This document shows, piece after piece, positions 53,869-61,556 of a DNA stretch of 64,000 nucleotides. Position 1 is the stretch's first letter, and each line of letters begins with the position of its first letter. The stretch spans positions 310,001-374,000 of the forward strand of contig JACPYP010000016.1 in assembly GCA_016195985.1 (NCBI GenBank), read 5' to 3'. A model generated the notes under the pieces. The model was given only the letters and a program-made list of their open reading frames with translations, was not told where the DNA came from and did no database searches. The translations under genes and the position numbers were made by a program. The stretch comes from Acidobacteriota bacterium (lineage in GTDB: Bacteria > Acidobacteriota > Holophagae > Holophagales > Holophagaceae).

Positions 53869-55005
53869 TCACTTGGAGGAGGTGTTCTGGGCCTTGCCGC
53901 GCAGCGAAAGGACGGCCAGGTAGGCGAAGCAGGCCAGAGGCACGGCGAAGGCGAGAGGCCGCGCTCCGCCCCCCAGCCGGCCCATCAGCAGGGGCACGAT
54001 GGCGCCACCGCTGATGGCCATGCACATCAGGCCGCTGAGTTCGCTGGCCCTTTCCGGCTGGGCTTCCACGGTGATGGAAAAGAGCATGGGCCAGATGTTG
54101 GCGAAGCCCAGGCCGCCGAGCAGGACGCCGGGCAGGGCCAGGGCGCCGGACCCGGTCATGAGCATCGCCAGCCCCGCCAGTCCCAGCAGGGCGCTGATCC
54201 GGAAGAAGGCGTGGGGCTGCACCTTGATGCTGCCCGCCACCAGCCGGCCCACGGTGAGGGCGCCGAAGAACAGCGCGGGCCCTAAGAAGGCGGCCTCCTT
54301 CTCGCTGCGCCCCATGGCCTGCAGGGCCGGCTTGAGGAAGGTGCCCATGCAGACTTCGGCTCCCACGTAGAGAAAGATGCCGATGACCGCAAGGGTGAAG
54401 ACGGGTGTCTTCAACAGGGCGAGGGAGCTGCCGATGCTCGGGGGCTGGTCGGCCTTTGTCTCTTCCACCTTCAGGAAGCTGACGGCGAGCAGGGCCAGGG
54501 CCATGAGGGCGAAGAAGATGGGAAAGGCCCCGCGCCATCCCATGGCTGCGAAGAAGGCGAGGGAGGTCACCGCCGTCACGAGGTAGGCGGAAGCGCTGCT
54601 GCCCACCCCCTTGATGCCCTGGGCCAGGGCCAGGTTGCGGCTGTAGTCCCCGGCGCCGCTGACATCCCGCATGATGGGATTGCCCGCCACCTGCAACAGG
54701 GTGGTGCCCACGCCCAGCAGGAAGATGCAGGGCAGGAGGAGCGCGAAGGGCGGGTTCAGGAAGGCGGGGACGCCCACGGCCAGGGTGTTGAGGGCCAGGC
54801 CCAGGAGGAGCACCTTCTTCTTCCCGACGCGGGCCGCGAGCAGGCCGCCCGGGACGCTGAACAGCGCGAAGGCGATGAAGACGAAGAAGGGCATCAGGGC
54901 GGCCATCACGGGATTGGCCGCGACCGCGCTCGACAGGGGGCCCATGGCATCGGCGACTCCCATGAGCAGGAAGGCCAGGAAGATGGGCAGGGTCCTCAGG
55001 TTCAT
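53869..55005 (-). CDS. FHS-type sugar:H+ symporter
   Basis: A 378-residue major facilitator transporter with about twelve hydrophobic helices. The features LLGVGTTLLQVAGNPIMRDVSG and FFVFIAFALFSVPGGLLAARVGKKK match the fucose/glucose/galactose-proton symporter group. In this operon the substrate is likely to be the hexose released by GH92, that is mannose. Only 43 bases separate it from the GH92 gene upstream. Confidence 0.9.
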   Translation of the reverse strand: MNLRTLPIFLAFLLMGVADAMGPLSSAVAANPVMAALMPFFVFIAFALFSVPGGLLAARVGKKKVLLLGLALNTLAVGVPAFLNPPFALLLPCIFLLGVGTTLLQVAGNPIMRDVSGAGDYSRNLALAQGIKGVGSSASAYLVTAVTSLAFFAAMGWRGAFPIFFALMALALLAVSFLKVEETKADQPPSIGSSLALLKTPVFTLAVIGIFLYVGAEVCMGTFLKPALQAMGRSEKEAAFLGPALFFGALTVGRLVAGSIKVQPHAFFRISALLGLAGLAMLMTGSGALALPGVLLGGLGFANIWPMLFSITVEAQPERASELSGLMCMAISGGAIVPLLMGRLGGGARPLAFAVPLACFAYLAVLSLRGKAQNTSSK

Positions 55006-55048
55006 CGGGCGCTCCTAGGGTAGGGCAGGCAAGGAGAGGAGAAGCAAA

Positions 55049-57346
55049 TCAGGGCTGGACATCACGCATGGCGCCGGGGGCCGCCTCGGGCTGGCTGGCC
55101 CAGGCCTTGTTGGGTTTGGGCCCCAGGGTGAAGACCAGCTCGCCGCCCTCGGTGATATTGGCATGGGAGAGCCAGGCCTTCGTCCAGGGTTTGCCGTTCA
55201 ACGTGGCCTTCTGGACATAGACGTTCCCGGCGGAGAATTTCTCGGCGCGCACGGTGAAGGTCCTGCCGTTGCTCAGGTGCATGGACACCTTGGGCAGCGC
55301 GGGACTGCCGATGACGTAGCGGTTGTCGCCGGGGCACATGGGGTAGAAGCCCATGGCGCTGAAGATGTACCAGGAGCTCATCTGCCCGCAATCATCGTTG
55401 CCGCAGAGGGAGCCGGGCTGGTCGCCGTACTGGGTGTCGATGAGCCTGCGCACGAGGGCCTGGGTCTTCCAGGGCTGGCCCGCCGCGGCGAAGAGGTAGG
55501 CCACGTGGTGGCTGGGCTCGTTGCCGTGCCAGTACTCGCCGATGCGGCCCTCGATGTCTTCGACGCCGGCATCGGTCCGCTTCTCATGCTCCTGGAAGAC
55601 CTCGTCCAGCTTGCGGGTGAAGGCGTCCCGGCCGCCCATGAGCCCGATGAGCCCGGGCACGTCCTGGGCCACGGACCAGGTGTACTGCCAGGTGGTGCCT
55701 TCGGTGAAGGGGCCGAGATGCTTGTACTCGAGGGGGTTGAAGGGCGTCATCCACTGGCCTTTGCTGTCCTTGGGCCGCATGAACTTCAGGCTGGGATCGT
55801 AGAGGTTCCGGTAGGACTGGGCGCGCTTCTCAAACCGCTCGGCGATGGCGGTCTTGCCCAGGCCCCGCGCCAGCCGCGCGATGCAGGCGTCATCGTAGGC
55901 GTATTCCAGCGTTTTTGAAACGCTCTCGTTTTCCAGGTCGAAGGGCACGTAGCCCAGGCGCTCGTAGTCCGCCAGGCCGTCGAAGGTGGGGTGGCTGGCG
56001 CTGGCCACGCAGGCGTCCAGCGCCTTCTCCCAGTTGATGCCGGTCATGCCCTTGGCCCAGGCGTCGACGATCACGGGCACGGCGTGGTAGCCGGGCATGC
56101 ACCAGGTCTCGTTGCTCCAGAAATGCCAGATGGGCAGCAGATGGTCGGCGCTCTGGTCGTAGGCGGCCAGCAGGGACTGGATCATGTCCCGGTCGCGGTC
56201 CGCCTGTACCAGGGTGAAGAGGGGATGGGTGGCGCGGTAGGTGTCCCAGAGGCTGAAGGTCGTGTAGTTCTGGAATCCCTTGGCCACCTTGGCCTGCTGA
56301 TCCTGGCCCCGGTACCTGCCATCGCTGTCCGTGTAGAGGTTGGGAGCCATGAAGGCGTGGTAGACGCCGCTGTAGAAGGTGGTCTTCTGGGTGTCGGTGC
56401 CCTCCACCTCGAACTTGCCCAGCTCCGCGTCCCAGGCGGCGCGCGCCTTCTGCACGTAGCTTTCGAAGGCCCAGTCGGGCATCTCCGTGTCGAGGTTGCG
56501 CAGGGCGGCTTCTTCGCTGAGGGCCGAGATGCCCACCTTCACGGAAATCTGCTCGTCCGCGGCCGTCTCGTAGTCCACCACGGCCTGCAGGTTGGCTCCG
56601 GCGCCGGAGGTGGAGCTGAGGTAGCGGTAGGACTTGAAGGAGTCGTACTTGAGCTCCTTCTTGTCGCTGAAGAGGCGCAGGCCGCCGAAGGGTTTGGAGA
56701 AGCGGGCCGCGAAGTAGACGGGGCGGTCTTTGGCCCAGCCTTTCACGAGATGCATGCCCTGGAGGGTCCGCGCGTCCACCTGGCGGACGTTGGACCAGAT
56801 CACCTTGTGCAGCAGGACGTGGGAGAGATCCAGCACCACGTGGGCATTCTTGGAGGCGGGGTAGGTGAAGCGCAGCATGCCGGCGCGGCTGGTGGCCGTG
56901 AGTTCGGCCTTCACGCCGTAGTCGTCTAGCACCACCGAGTAGTAGCCGGGCGAGGCCGATTCGCGGTCGTGGCTGAACCGGCTTTGGTAGCCCTTCTCTT
57001 TCAGGTCCTTGGCGCCGGGATCGAGCCGGGTCTCGCCCACCGTGGGCTGGAACAGGATGTCCCCCATGTCGGGAATGCCGGTGCCCGAGAGGTGCAGCAT
57101 GGAGAAGCCGAGGATGGTCTTGTCGGAGTACTCGTACCCGGATGCGGTGTTGTATTCCTTCTTGTCCGTGTCAGGGCTGAGGGCCACCATGCCGAAGGGC
57201 ACCTGGGCGCCGGGGTAGGTGTTCCCCTCGCCCTTGGTGCCCACGAAGGGGCGCACGTGTTTCGAAAGACCCGTCGGCGCCGGGACCGGAGGGGCGGCGA
57301 ATAGCGCCGCGGCGGGCAGGAGGAGGAGGGCGCGAAGCAGCTGCAT
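55049..57346 (-). CDS. GH92 exo-alpha-mannosidase (second copy)
   Basis: A 765-residue exported enzyme with signal peptide (about 1-18). It has the GH92 opening FVGTKGEGNTYPGAQVPFGMVALSPDT, LHLSGTGIPDMGDI and the barrel motif CGQMSSWYIFSAMGFYPMCPGD. It is the first gene of the operon GH92, symporter, ROK kinase, cupin, and so probably supplies the sugar to the rest. It differs from the first GH92 enough to suggest a different linkage or substrate. Confidence 0.94.
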   Translation of the reverse strand: MQLLRALLLLPAAALFAAPPVPAPTGLSKHVRPFVGTKGEGNTYPGAQVPFGMVALSPDTDKKEYNTASGYEYSDKTILGFSMLHLSGTGIPDMGDILFQPTVGETRLDPGAKDLKEKGYQSRFSHDRESASPGYYSVVLDDYGVKAELTATSRAGMLRFTYPASKNAHVVLDLSHVLLHKVIWSNVRQVDARTLQGMHLVKGWAKDRPVYFAARFSKPFGGLRLFSDKKELKYDSFKSYRYLSSTSGAGANLQAVVDYETAADEQISVKVGISALSEEAALRNLDTEMPDWAFESYVQKARAAWDAELGKFEVEGTDTQKTTFYSGVYHAFMAPNLYTDSDGRYRGQDQQAKVAKGFQNYTTFSLWDTYRATHPLFTLVQADRDRDMIQSLLAAYDQSADHLLPIWHFWSNETWCMPGYHAVPVIVDAWAKGMTGINWEKALDACVASASHPTFDGLADYERLGYVPFDLENESVSKTLEYAYDDACIARLARGLGKTAIAERFEKRAQSYRNLYDPSLKFMRPKDSKGQWMTPFNPLEYKHLGPFTEGTTWQYTWSVAQDVPGLIGLMGGRDAFTRKLDEVFQEHEKRTDAGVEDIEGRIGEYWHGNEPSHHVAYLFAAAGQPWKTQALVRRLIDTQYGDQPGSLCGNDDCGQMSSWYIFSAMGFYPMCPGDNRYVIGSPALPKVSMHLSNGRTFTVRAEKFSAGNVYVQKATLNGKPWTKAWLSHANITEGGELVFTLGPKPNKAWASQPEAAPGAMRDVQP

Positions 57347-57459
57347 GGGTGGACTCCGGGCATCGACAGGGCGATGGAGTGATCCTGAGCGCGAACCCAG
57401 CCGCGAGATAGTGTGGGCGCCCCATAGGAGTCATCAATCCCATCGATAACAGGCAGGCC

Positions 57460-58368
57460 CTAGCTTTCCTCTCCGAGCGTCAGGCCCGCCATGACCCCGC
57501 GCAGCCAGCGGTGCGACGGATCATCCTGCATCCGCAGGTGCCAGAACTGCCTCACCTGGAAGGAGGGCGATTCGAAGGGGTAGGGCACCACTTCCAGGGG
57601 GAAGGCCGCGGCCAGAGGCTCGGCGATGCGCCGGGCCAGCGTGAAGCACAGGTCCGTTTCCAACACTGCGAAGGGCGCCGACAGGAAATGGGGCACCGTC
57701 AGGCTGATGTGGCGGTCCAGGCCCAGCGTGGCCATCTGCTGGTTCACCAGGGTCGGGCCCACCAGGGCCTGGACTTCAATGTGCGAGAGCGCGAGGTAGG
57801 CCTCCTGGTCGAAGGGGCGCCGCAGGCTCGGATGGTCCTTGCGGAGGAGGCAGACCACTTCATCCTTGAAGAGGAGACGGCTCTGGAGGCCTTCGGGCGG
57901 CTGCGAATACCCGGCCAGGACGAAATCCAACTCTCCGTTGGCCAGCTCTTCCCAGGGAAAATGGTGAGAGATGGGCTGGATGACGATCTGCACGCGGGGC
58001 GCGAGCTCCTGGACGCGCCGCATCAGGGGCCCCGCCATCACGAACTGCAGGTAGTCCGTGGCGGCGAAGACGAAGATGCGGTTGGAAGCGGATGGATCGA
58101 ACTCCACAGGCTGGAGCACGTCCAGCAGTTTGGCGAGGGTGTCGTGAAGGGGCTTTTCGATGGCCAGCGCGCGCGGCGTGGGCGTGATGCCCCGGGGGGC
58201 CCTCACGAACAGCGGATCGCCGATGACTTTCCGCAACCGCGCCAACGCGCTGCTGAGCGTGGACTGGGTGGTGCCGAGGCTGATGGCCGCCTGCGTGACG
58301 TTGCGCTCTTTCAGGAGGGTGTCTAGCACCACCAGGAGATTCAGGTCGATATCCGGCAGTCGGGTCAC
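57460..58368 (-). CDS. LysR-family transcriptional regulator
   Basis: A 302-residue regulator. The N-terminal winged helix-turn-helix (about 8-68; LLKERNVTQAAISLGTTQSTLSSALARLR) is typical, with an effector domain in two lobes to the end. It lies 113 bases upstream of the GH92 operon on the same strand, divergent from the GH36-like gene. It may control the sugar locus, perhaps through the 42-bp module at 58418; that is inferred from position only. Confidence 0.93.
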   Translation of the reverse strand: MTRLPDIDLNLLVVLDTLLKERNVTQAAISLGTTQSTLSSALARLRKVIGDPLFVRAPRGITPTPRALAIEKPLHDTLAKLLDVLQPVEFDPSASNRIFVFAATDYLQFVMAGPLMRRVQELAPRVQIVIQPISHHFPWEELANGELDFVLAGYSQPPEGLQSRLLFKDEVVCLLRKDHPSLRRPFDQEAYLALSHIEVQALVGPTLVNQQMATLGLDRHISLTVPHFLSAPFAVLETDLCFTLARRIAEPLAAAFPLEVVPYPFESPSFQVRQFWHLRMQDDPSHRWLRGVMAGLTLGEES

Positions 58369-58723
58369 GGGATCCTCGGTCTGAGACTGTCATGACTGTT
58401 CAGGAGGGGCAATAGAACATCGTGGTTCACGTTATCGGTCATGGACCAAGAGATGGTTCATGCGCGGGAGCCCCAGGGTAAATTTCTCCTGCGACACCCG
58501 TCCCATTCTGAACTTCTGGATCCATCACCCAAGTGGCGCAATCGTTTGCTCCAGCACCCTCCGTCTCTCCGCGGGCATGCCGATGGTCCGCGTCGCATCC
58601 AGACCTTCTGATGTGTTTCAGATGAACCTGGAATGGACATAGGAACCCCAGGCCGAGGCTTGGACTTTCCAGGTCCGTTCCGGTCATCAAGCTTGAATTC
58701 AGTCCAGTGATGAGGTATCCACC
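58369..58723. other. Divergent intergenic region with promoter module
   Basis: Holds module S1 (58418-58459) and its -10-like element. The remaining 240 bases form a leader for the GH36-like gene. A 60-codon frame from 58460 has no ribosome-binding site and is not called. Confidence 0.55.
58418..58484 (+). promoter_or_regulatory. 42-bp promoter/operator module S1
   Basis: The module CATCG...ATGGACCA-N5-TGGTTC spans 58418-58459 and is followed after 19 bases by TAAATT (58479-58484). It contains the inverted pair ACCA/TGGT. Hand alignment of S1, S2 and S3 gives 26 of 42 positions identical in all three. It faces the GH36-like gene. Confidence 0.7.
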
Positions 58724-60397
58724 ATGCCCATGTCTCTTGGCCAATCGATTCAAAGGGGGCGCGTGCTTCGCGGGATTCTGTCTCTGCTTCTGGGCGCCTG
58801 CTCGACACTGTGTCTGGCGGATAAGCCCAAGGAGAGGGGCCCATCGGCCTATCTGAACCTGCTGCGCCCGCCGGACCGGATCACCCTCGTCACCGAATCG
58901 GGATCCTCCCCTCTCGTTCAGACGGAGCCGGGCCATTGGAAGCGGGGGGACACCCTGCTGCGCACCCAGGTCAAGGGCGGCGGGCTTCAGGTCAGCCTCT
59001 CGTCTCCCACCGAACCGGTGAAGCATGTCCAGCTCTGGTGGAAGGTCCGGATCGATCCTTCGTGGAACCTGCTGGGAGACGCCTGGGAGCGGGCCTACGG
59101 TGATCTTCAGTGGGCGAAGCCCGACCCCCGCCGGGTGATGCCCTGGTACTTTCTCGCCTCGGATGGACAGTGCGTCCATGGCTACGGAGTGATGACCGGA
59201 CCCTCCGCGCTCTGCGCTTGGAAGACAGAAGAGGACGGCATCAGCCTATGGGCCGATGTCCGCTGCGGCGGCATGGGGGTGCGGCTGGGTTCTCGGCGCC
59301 TTCCGCTCTGCACGGTGGTCAGCCGGGAAGGGAGGCTGGGGGAGTCCGCCTTCCAGGCGGCTCAAGCCTTCTGCCGAATGATGTGCCCCAGGCCCAGGCT
59401 TCCCAAGGAACCTGTGTACGGGTTCAACGATTGGTACTACGCCTACGGGAAAAACACCGCCGAGGGGATTCTGGAAGACGCCGCATTGACGGCTTCGATT
59501 TCTCCCAGGGGCGGCCCTCGACCGTTCATGGTCATCGACGATGGCTGGCAGGGCGATCCCGAGGCCGGGCCCAGGCCGTGGAAGGCAGGCAATGCCAAAT
59601 TCCCGTCGATGCCGAAACTCGCGGCGGACATTCGCAAGGCTGGCTGTCTTCCGGGCATCTGGTACCGCCCCCTGGAAGCGGCGAAGGAGGATCCGGGCCC
59701 TTGGCGCCTGAGCCGCCGCCCTGGCGTGCTCGATCCCACCCTTCCCGATGTCCGCAGCCAGATCGCTGGGGAAGTGAGGCGCTTGCGCCAATGGGGTTTC
59801 GCGCTCATCAAGCATGACTTCACGACCTACGACCTCACCGGCAGGTGGGGCTTCCAAATGGGAGATGGCTTCACCAGGGATGGTTGGTCCTTCGCGAACC
59901 GCTCCATGACCACGGCCGAAGTGATTCTGGACCTGTACCGCTGCATCCGGGAGGCCTCGGGCGATGCCATCGTCATCGGCTGCAACACCGTCAGCCATCT
60001 GTCGGCGGGAATCTTCGAGGTCAATCGCATCGGCGACGACACCAGCGGGAAGGAATGGGACCGCACGCGGAAGATGGGTGTGAACTGCCTGGCTTTCCGG
60101 GCCCCGCAGCAGGGGACCTTCTACCTGGCCGATCCTGACTGCATGGGCCTCGCAGAGGCGGGCGCCATTCCCTGGGAAAAGAACCGCCAGTGGCTGGACC
60201 TGGCCGCGCGGAGCGGAATGCCCCTTTTCATTTCGGTTCGAAGGGGGGCCCTCGACCCGGACCAGATGCAGGCCCTCCGTGAGGCCATGGCCATCGCCGC
60301 CCGGCCTCAACCTGTGGCCGAGCCCCTGGATTGGATGGAAACCCTCCGTCCAAGGCGCTGGAAACTGATGGGGAAGACCGCTGAATTCGAATGGTGA
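58724..60397 (+). CDS. GH36-like alpha-galactosidase, probable lipoprotein
   Basis: A 557-residue exported protein with a lipobox-like LLLGAC near residue 26, so it may be lipid-anchored. A beta-rich N-terminal domain leads to a TIM barrel of clan GH-D: FMVIDDGWQ, nucleophile candidate Asp365 in LIKHDFTTYD, and acid/base candidate Asp438 or Asp439 in RIGDDTSG. Alpha-galactosidase is most likely, but GH31 or GH27 relatives cannot be excluded. It would act outside the cytoplasm. A GAGG lies upstream of MPMSLG; the second ATG (58730) is a possible start. Confidence 0.78.
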   Translation: MPMSLGQSIQRGRVLRGILSLLLGACSTLCLADKPKERGPSAYLNLLRPPDRITLVTESGSSPLVQTEPGHWKRGDTLLRTQVKGGGLQVSLSSPTEPVKHVQLWWKVRIDPSWNLLGDAWERAYGDLQWAKPDPRRVMPWYFLASDGQCVHGYGVMTGPSALCAWKTEEDGISLWADVRCGGMGVRLGSRRLPLCTVVSREGRLGESAFQAAQAFCRMMCPRPRLPKEPVYGFNDWYYAYGKNTAEGILEDAALTASISPRGGPRPFMVIDDGWQGDPEAGPRPWKAGNAKFPSMPKLAADIRKAGCLPGIWYRPLEAAKEDPGPWRLSRRPGVLDPTLPDVRSQIAGEVRRLRQWGFALIKHDFTTYDLTGRWGFQMGDGFTRDGWSFANRSMTTAEVILDLYRCIREASGDAIVIGCNTVSHLSAGIFEVNRIGDDTSGKEWDRTRKMGVNCLAFRAPQQGTFYLADPDCMGLAEAGAIPWEKNRQWLDLAARSGMPLFISVRRGALDPDQMQALREAMAIAARPQPVAEPLDWMETLRPRRWKLMGKTAEFEW

Positions 60398-60427
60398 TTC
60401 CCTTCAACGGTGACATTCGCCGTAAAT

Positions 60428-60494
60428 CATCGATTTCAACGGTAATCGATATGGACCATTAGATGGTTCGGGTGCTGGAACCTCCGCGCAGAAT
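60428..60494 (+). promoter_or_regulatory. 42-bp promoter/operator module S2
   Basis: The module at 60428-60469 is followed after 19 bases by CAGAAT (60489-60494), inside the nonamer GCAGAATGC. The inverted pair ACCAT/ATGGT is best here (ACCATTAGATGGT). It faces the beta-barrel/TonB receptor pair. Confidence 0.7.
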
Positions 60495-60618
60495 GCTTCC
60501 AAGCTGGGATGGCGAGGCCCAGCCAGGTGTTTCCACTCACCCCAAATTCGCCAAGAATCAGCCCGAACGGCCACACCCTGGAGCTGAGACTGCCAAGCAT
60601 TCCGGAGCCGATCCATGT

Positions 60619-60685
60619 CATCGATTTACGCGTTATTGGGTATGGATCAATAGCTGGTTCGGCCGCGGAAACCCCCATGCAGAAT
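60619..60685 (+). promoter_or_regulatory. 42-bp promoter/operator module S3
   Basis: The module at 60619-60660 is followed after 19 bases by CAGAAT (60680-60685), again as GCAGAATGC. It differs from S2 at 11 of the first 44 positions. Its end is 137 bases before the beta-barrel gene. Confidence 0.7.
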
Positions 60686-60821
60686 GCATAGAAACAAGCT
60701 CTTAATTCTTTAATCATTCCCTTCAACCCCACCAGGCGACTCAGGCACCTCCGGCTGGCCTTAGCTGGACCAGAGAGGCTCTGTCTACGCTTTGGGAAAC
60801 GCAAGTAATAGGAGGATATGC

Positions 60822-61532
60822 ATGAATGTAAAAATCATCCGCAATATCGGGTTGGGCCTCGGATTTCTGGCGGCCGCCCATCATGCCCAGGCGCAGGAAG
60901 CGGGGCCCTTCTATGGGCTGAAGCTGCGGACGGCGGTCCAGGCCTCGGAGCACAAGGACGCCCTCAAGGGGTACTACCTGGGGTTCGGCGTGGAAGCCGG
61001 CTACCAGAACGATCTGGGGCGCTGGGGGGCTGAACTGGGCCTCCTCTACAAACCTGGGGGTTTTTACGGCGCGGATGTGTCCGCCATCGGATCGGCTTCC
61101 GCCATCAAGGTGGACCCGGCCCGTTCCGTGGACATGCGGAAGGGGCAGGTCGACACATTGGCCCTGCGCCTTTCTTATGAGAAGCCCTGGAACGGCGTGG
61201 GCCTCCGCGCCGGGCTCCAGATCGGCAAGGCCAAGTTCCGCGAAGAGTACATCGGCGATGTCACCGGGACGGATGGTTCGTACCGCGATGCCTACAACGG
61301 TGTGATCGAGAAGAGCGCCTTGGCGGTGAGTCCCTACGTCGGCGTTTCCTTCCCTGTGATGAAGGACCAGTTCCTGGAAGTTCAGCTGGTGGGCCTCAGC
61401 TACACCTCGGCGACCTATGTGCACGTGGCCGGCACGGCCGCGGGCCAGGGGACGCACAACTCGAAGGATTCCGTGAGCACGGCCACCCGCATGATGCCGC
61501 ACCTCGAACTGGCCTACGCCATCCGCTTCTAA
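60822..61532 (+). CDS. Small outer-membrane beta-barrel protein
   Basis: A 236-residue exported protein with a signal peptide (about 1-25, ending AQA) and alternating strands ending in AYAIRF, as in outer-membrane barrels (opening FYGLKLRTAVQ, GYYLGFGVEAGYQ). The exact family is not clear. AGGAGG six bases before ATG 60822 fixes the start. It lies 24 bases before the TonB receptor gene and is probably cotranscribed with it from S2 or S3. Confidence 0.7.
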   Translation: MNVKIIRNIGLGLGFLAAAHHAQAQEAGPFYGLKLRTAVQASEHKDALKGYYLGFGVEAGYQNDLGRWGAELGLLYKPGGFYGADVSAIGSASAIKVDPARSVDMRKGQVDTLALRLSYEKPWNGVGLRAGLQIGKAKFREEYIGDVTGTDGSYRDAYNGVIEKSALAVSPYVGVSFPVMKDQFLEVQLVGLSYTSATYVHVAGTAAGQGTHNSKDSVSTATRMMPHLELAYAIRF

Positions 61533-61556
61533 CCCATTCCGCACGCGAGGTCAAAC

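Larger units (their letters stand above)
60398..60821. other. Intergenic region with two promoter modules
   Basis: Holds modules S2 and S3, 191 bases apart, each with CAGAAT after 19 bases. Open frames here are coincidental. Between the modules I see nothing else. Confidence 0.6.

Noticed and set aside
57420-57450. Fourth copy of the promoter module upstream of the GH92 operon
   Set aside because: Only GTTATCG matches on the minus strand; the ACCA/TGGT pair and the -10 spacing are absent.
58460-58642. Sixty-residue protein before the GH36-like gene
   Set aside because: No ribosome-binding site; the start lies within the spacer of the promoter module, upstream of its -10-like element.
60436-60804. 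Minus-strand protein between the GH36-like gene and the barrel gene
   Set aside because: The two similar peptide stretches in it arise because the promoter modules S2 and S3 repeat at the DNA level.
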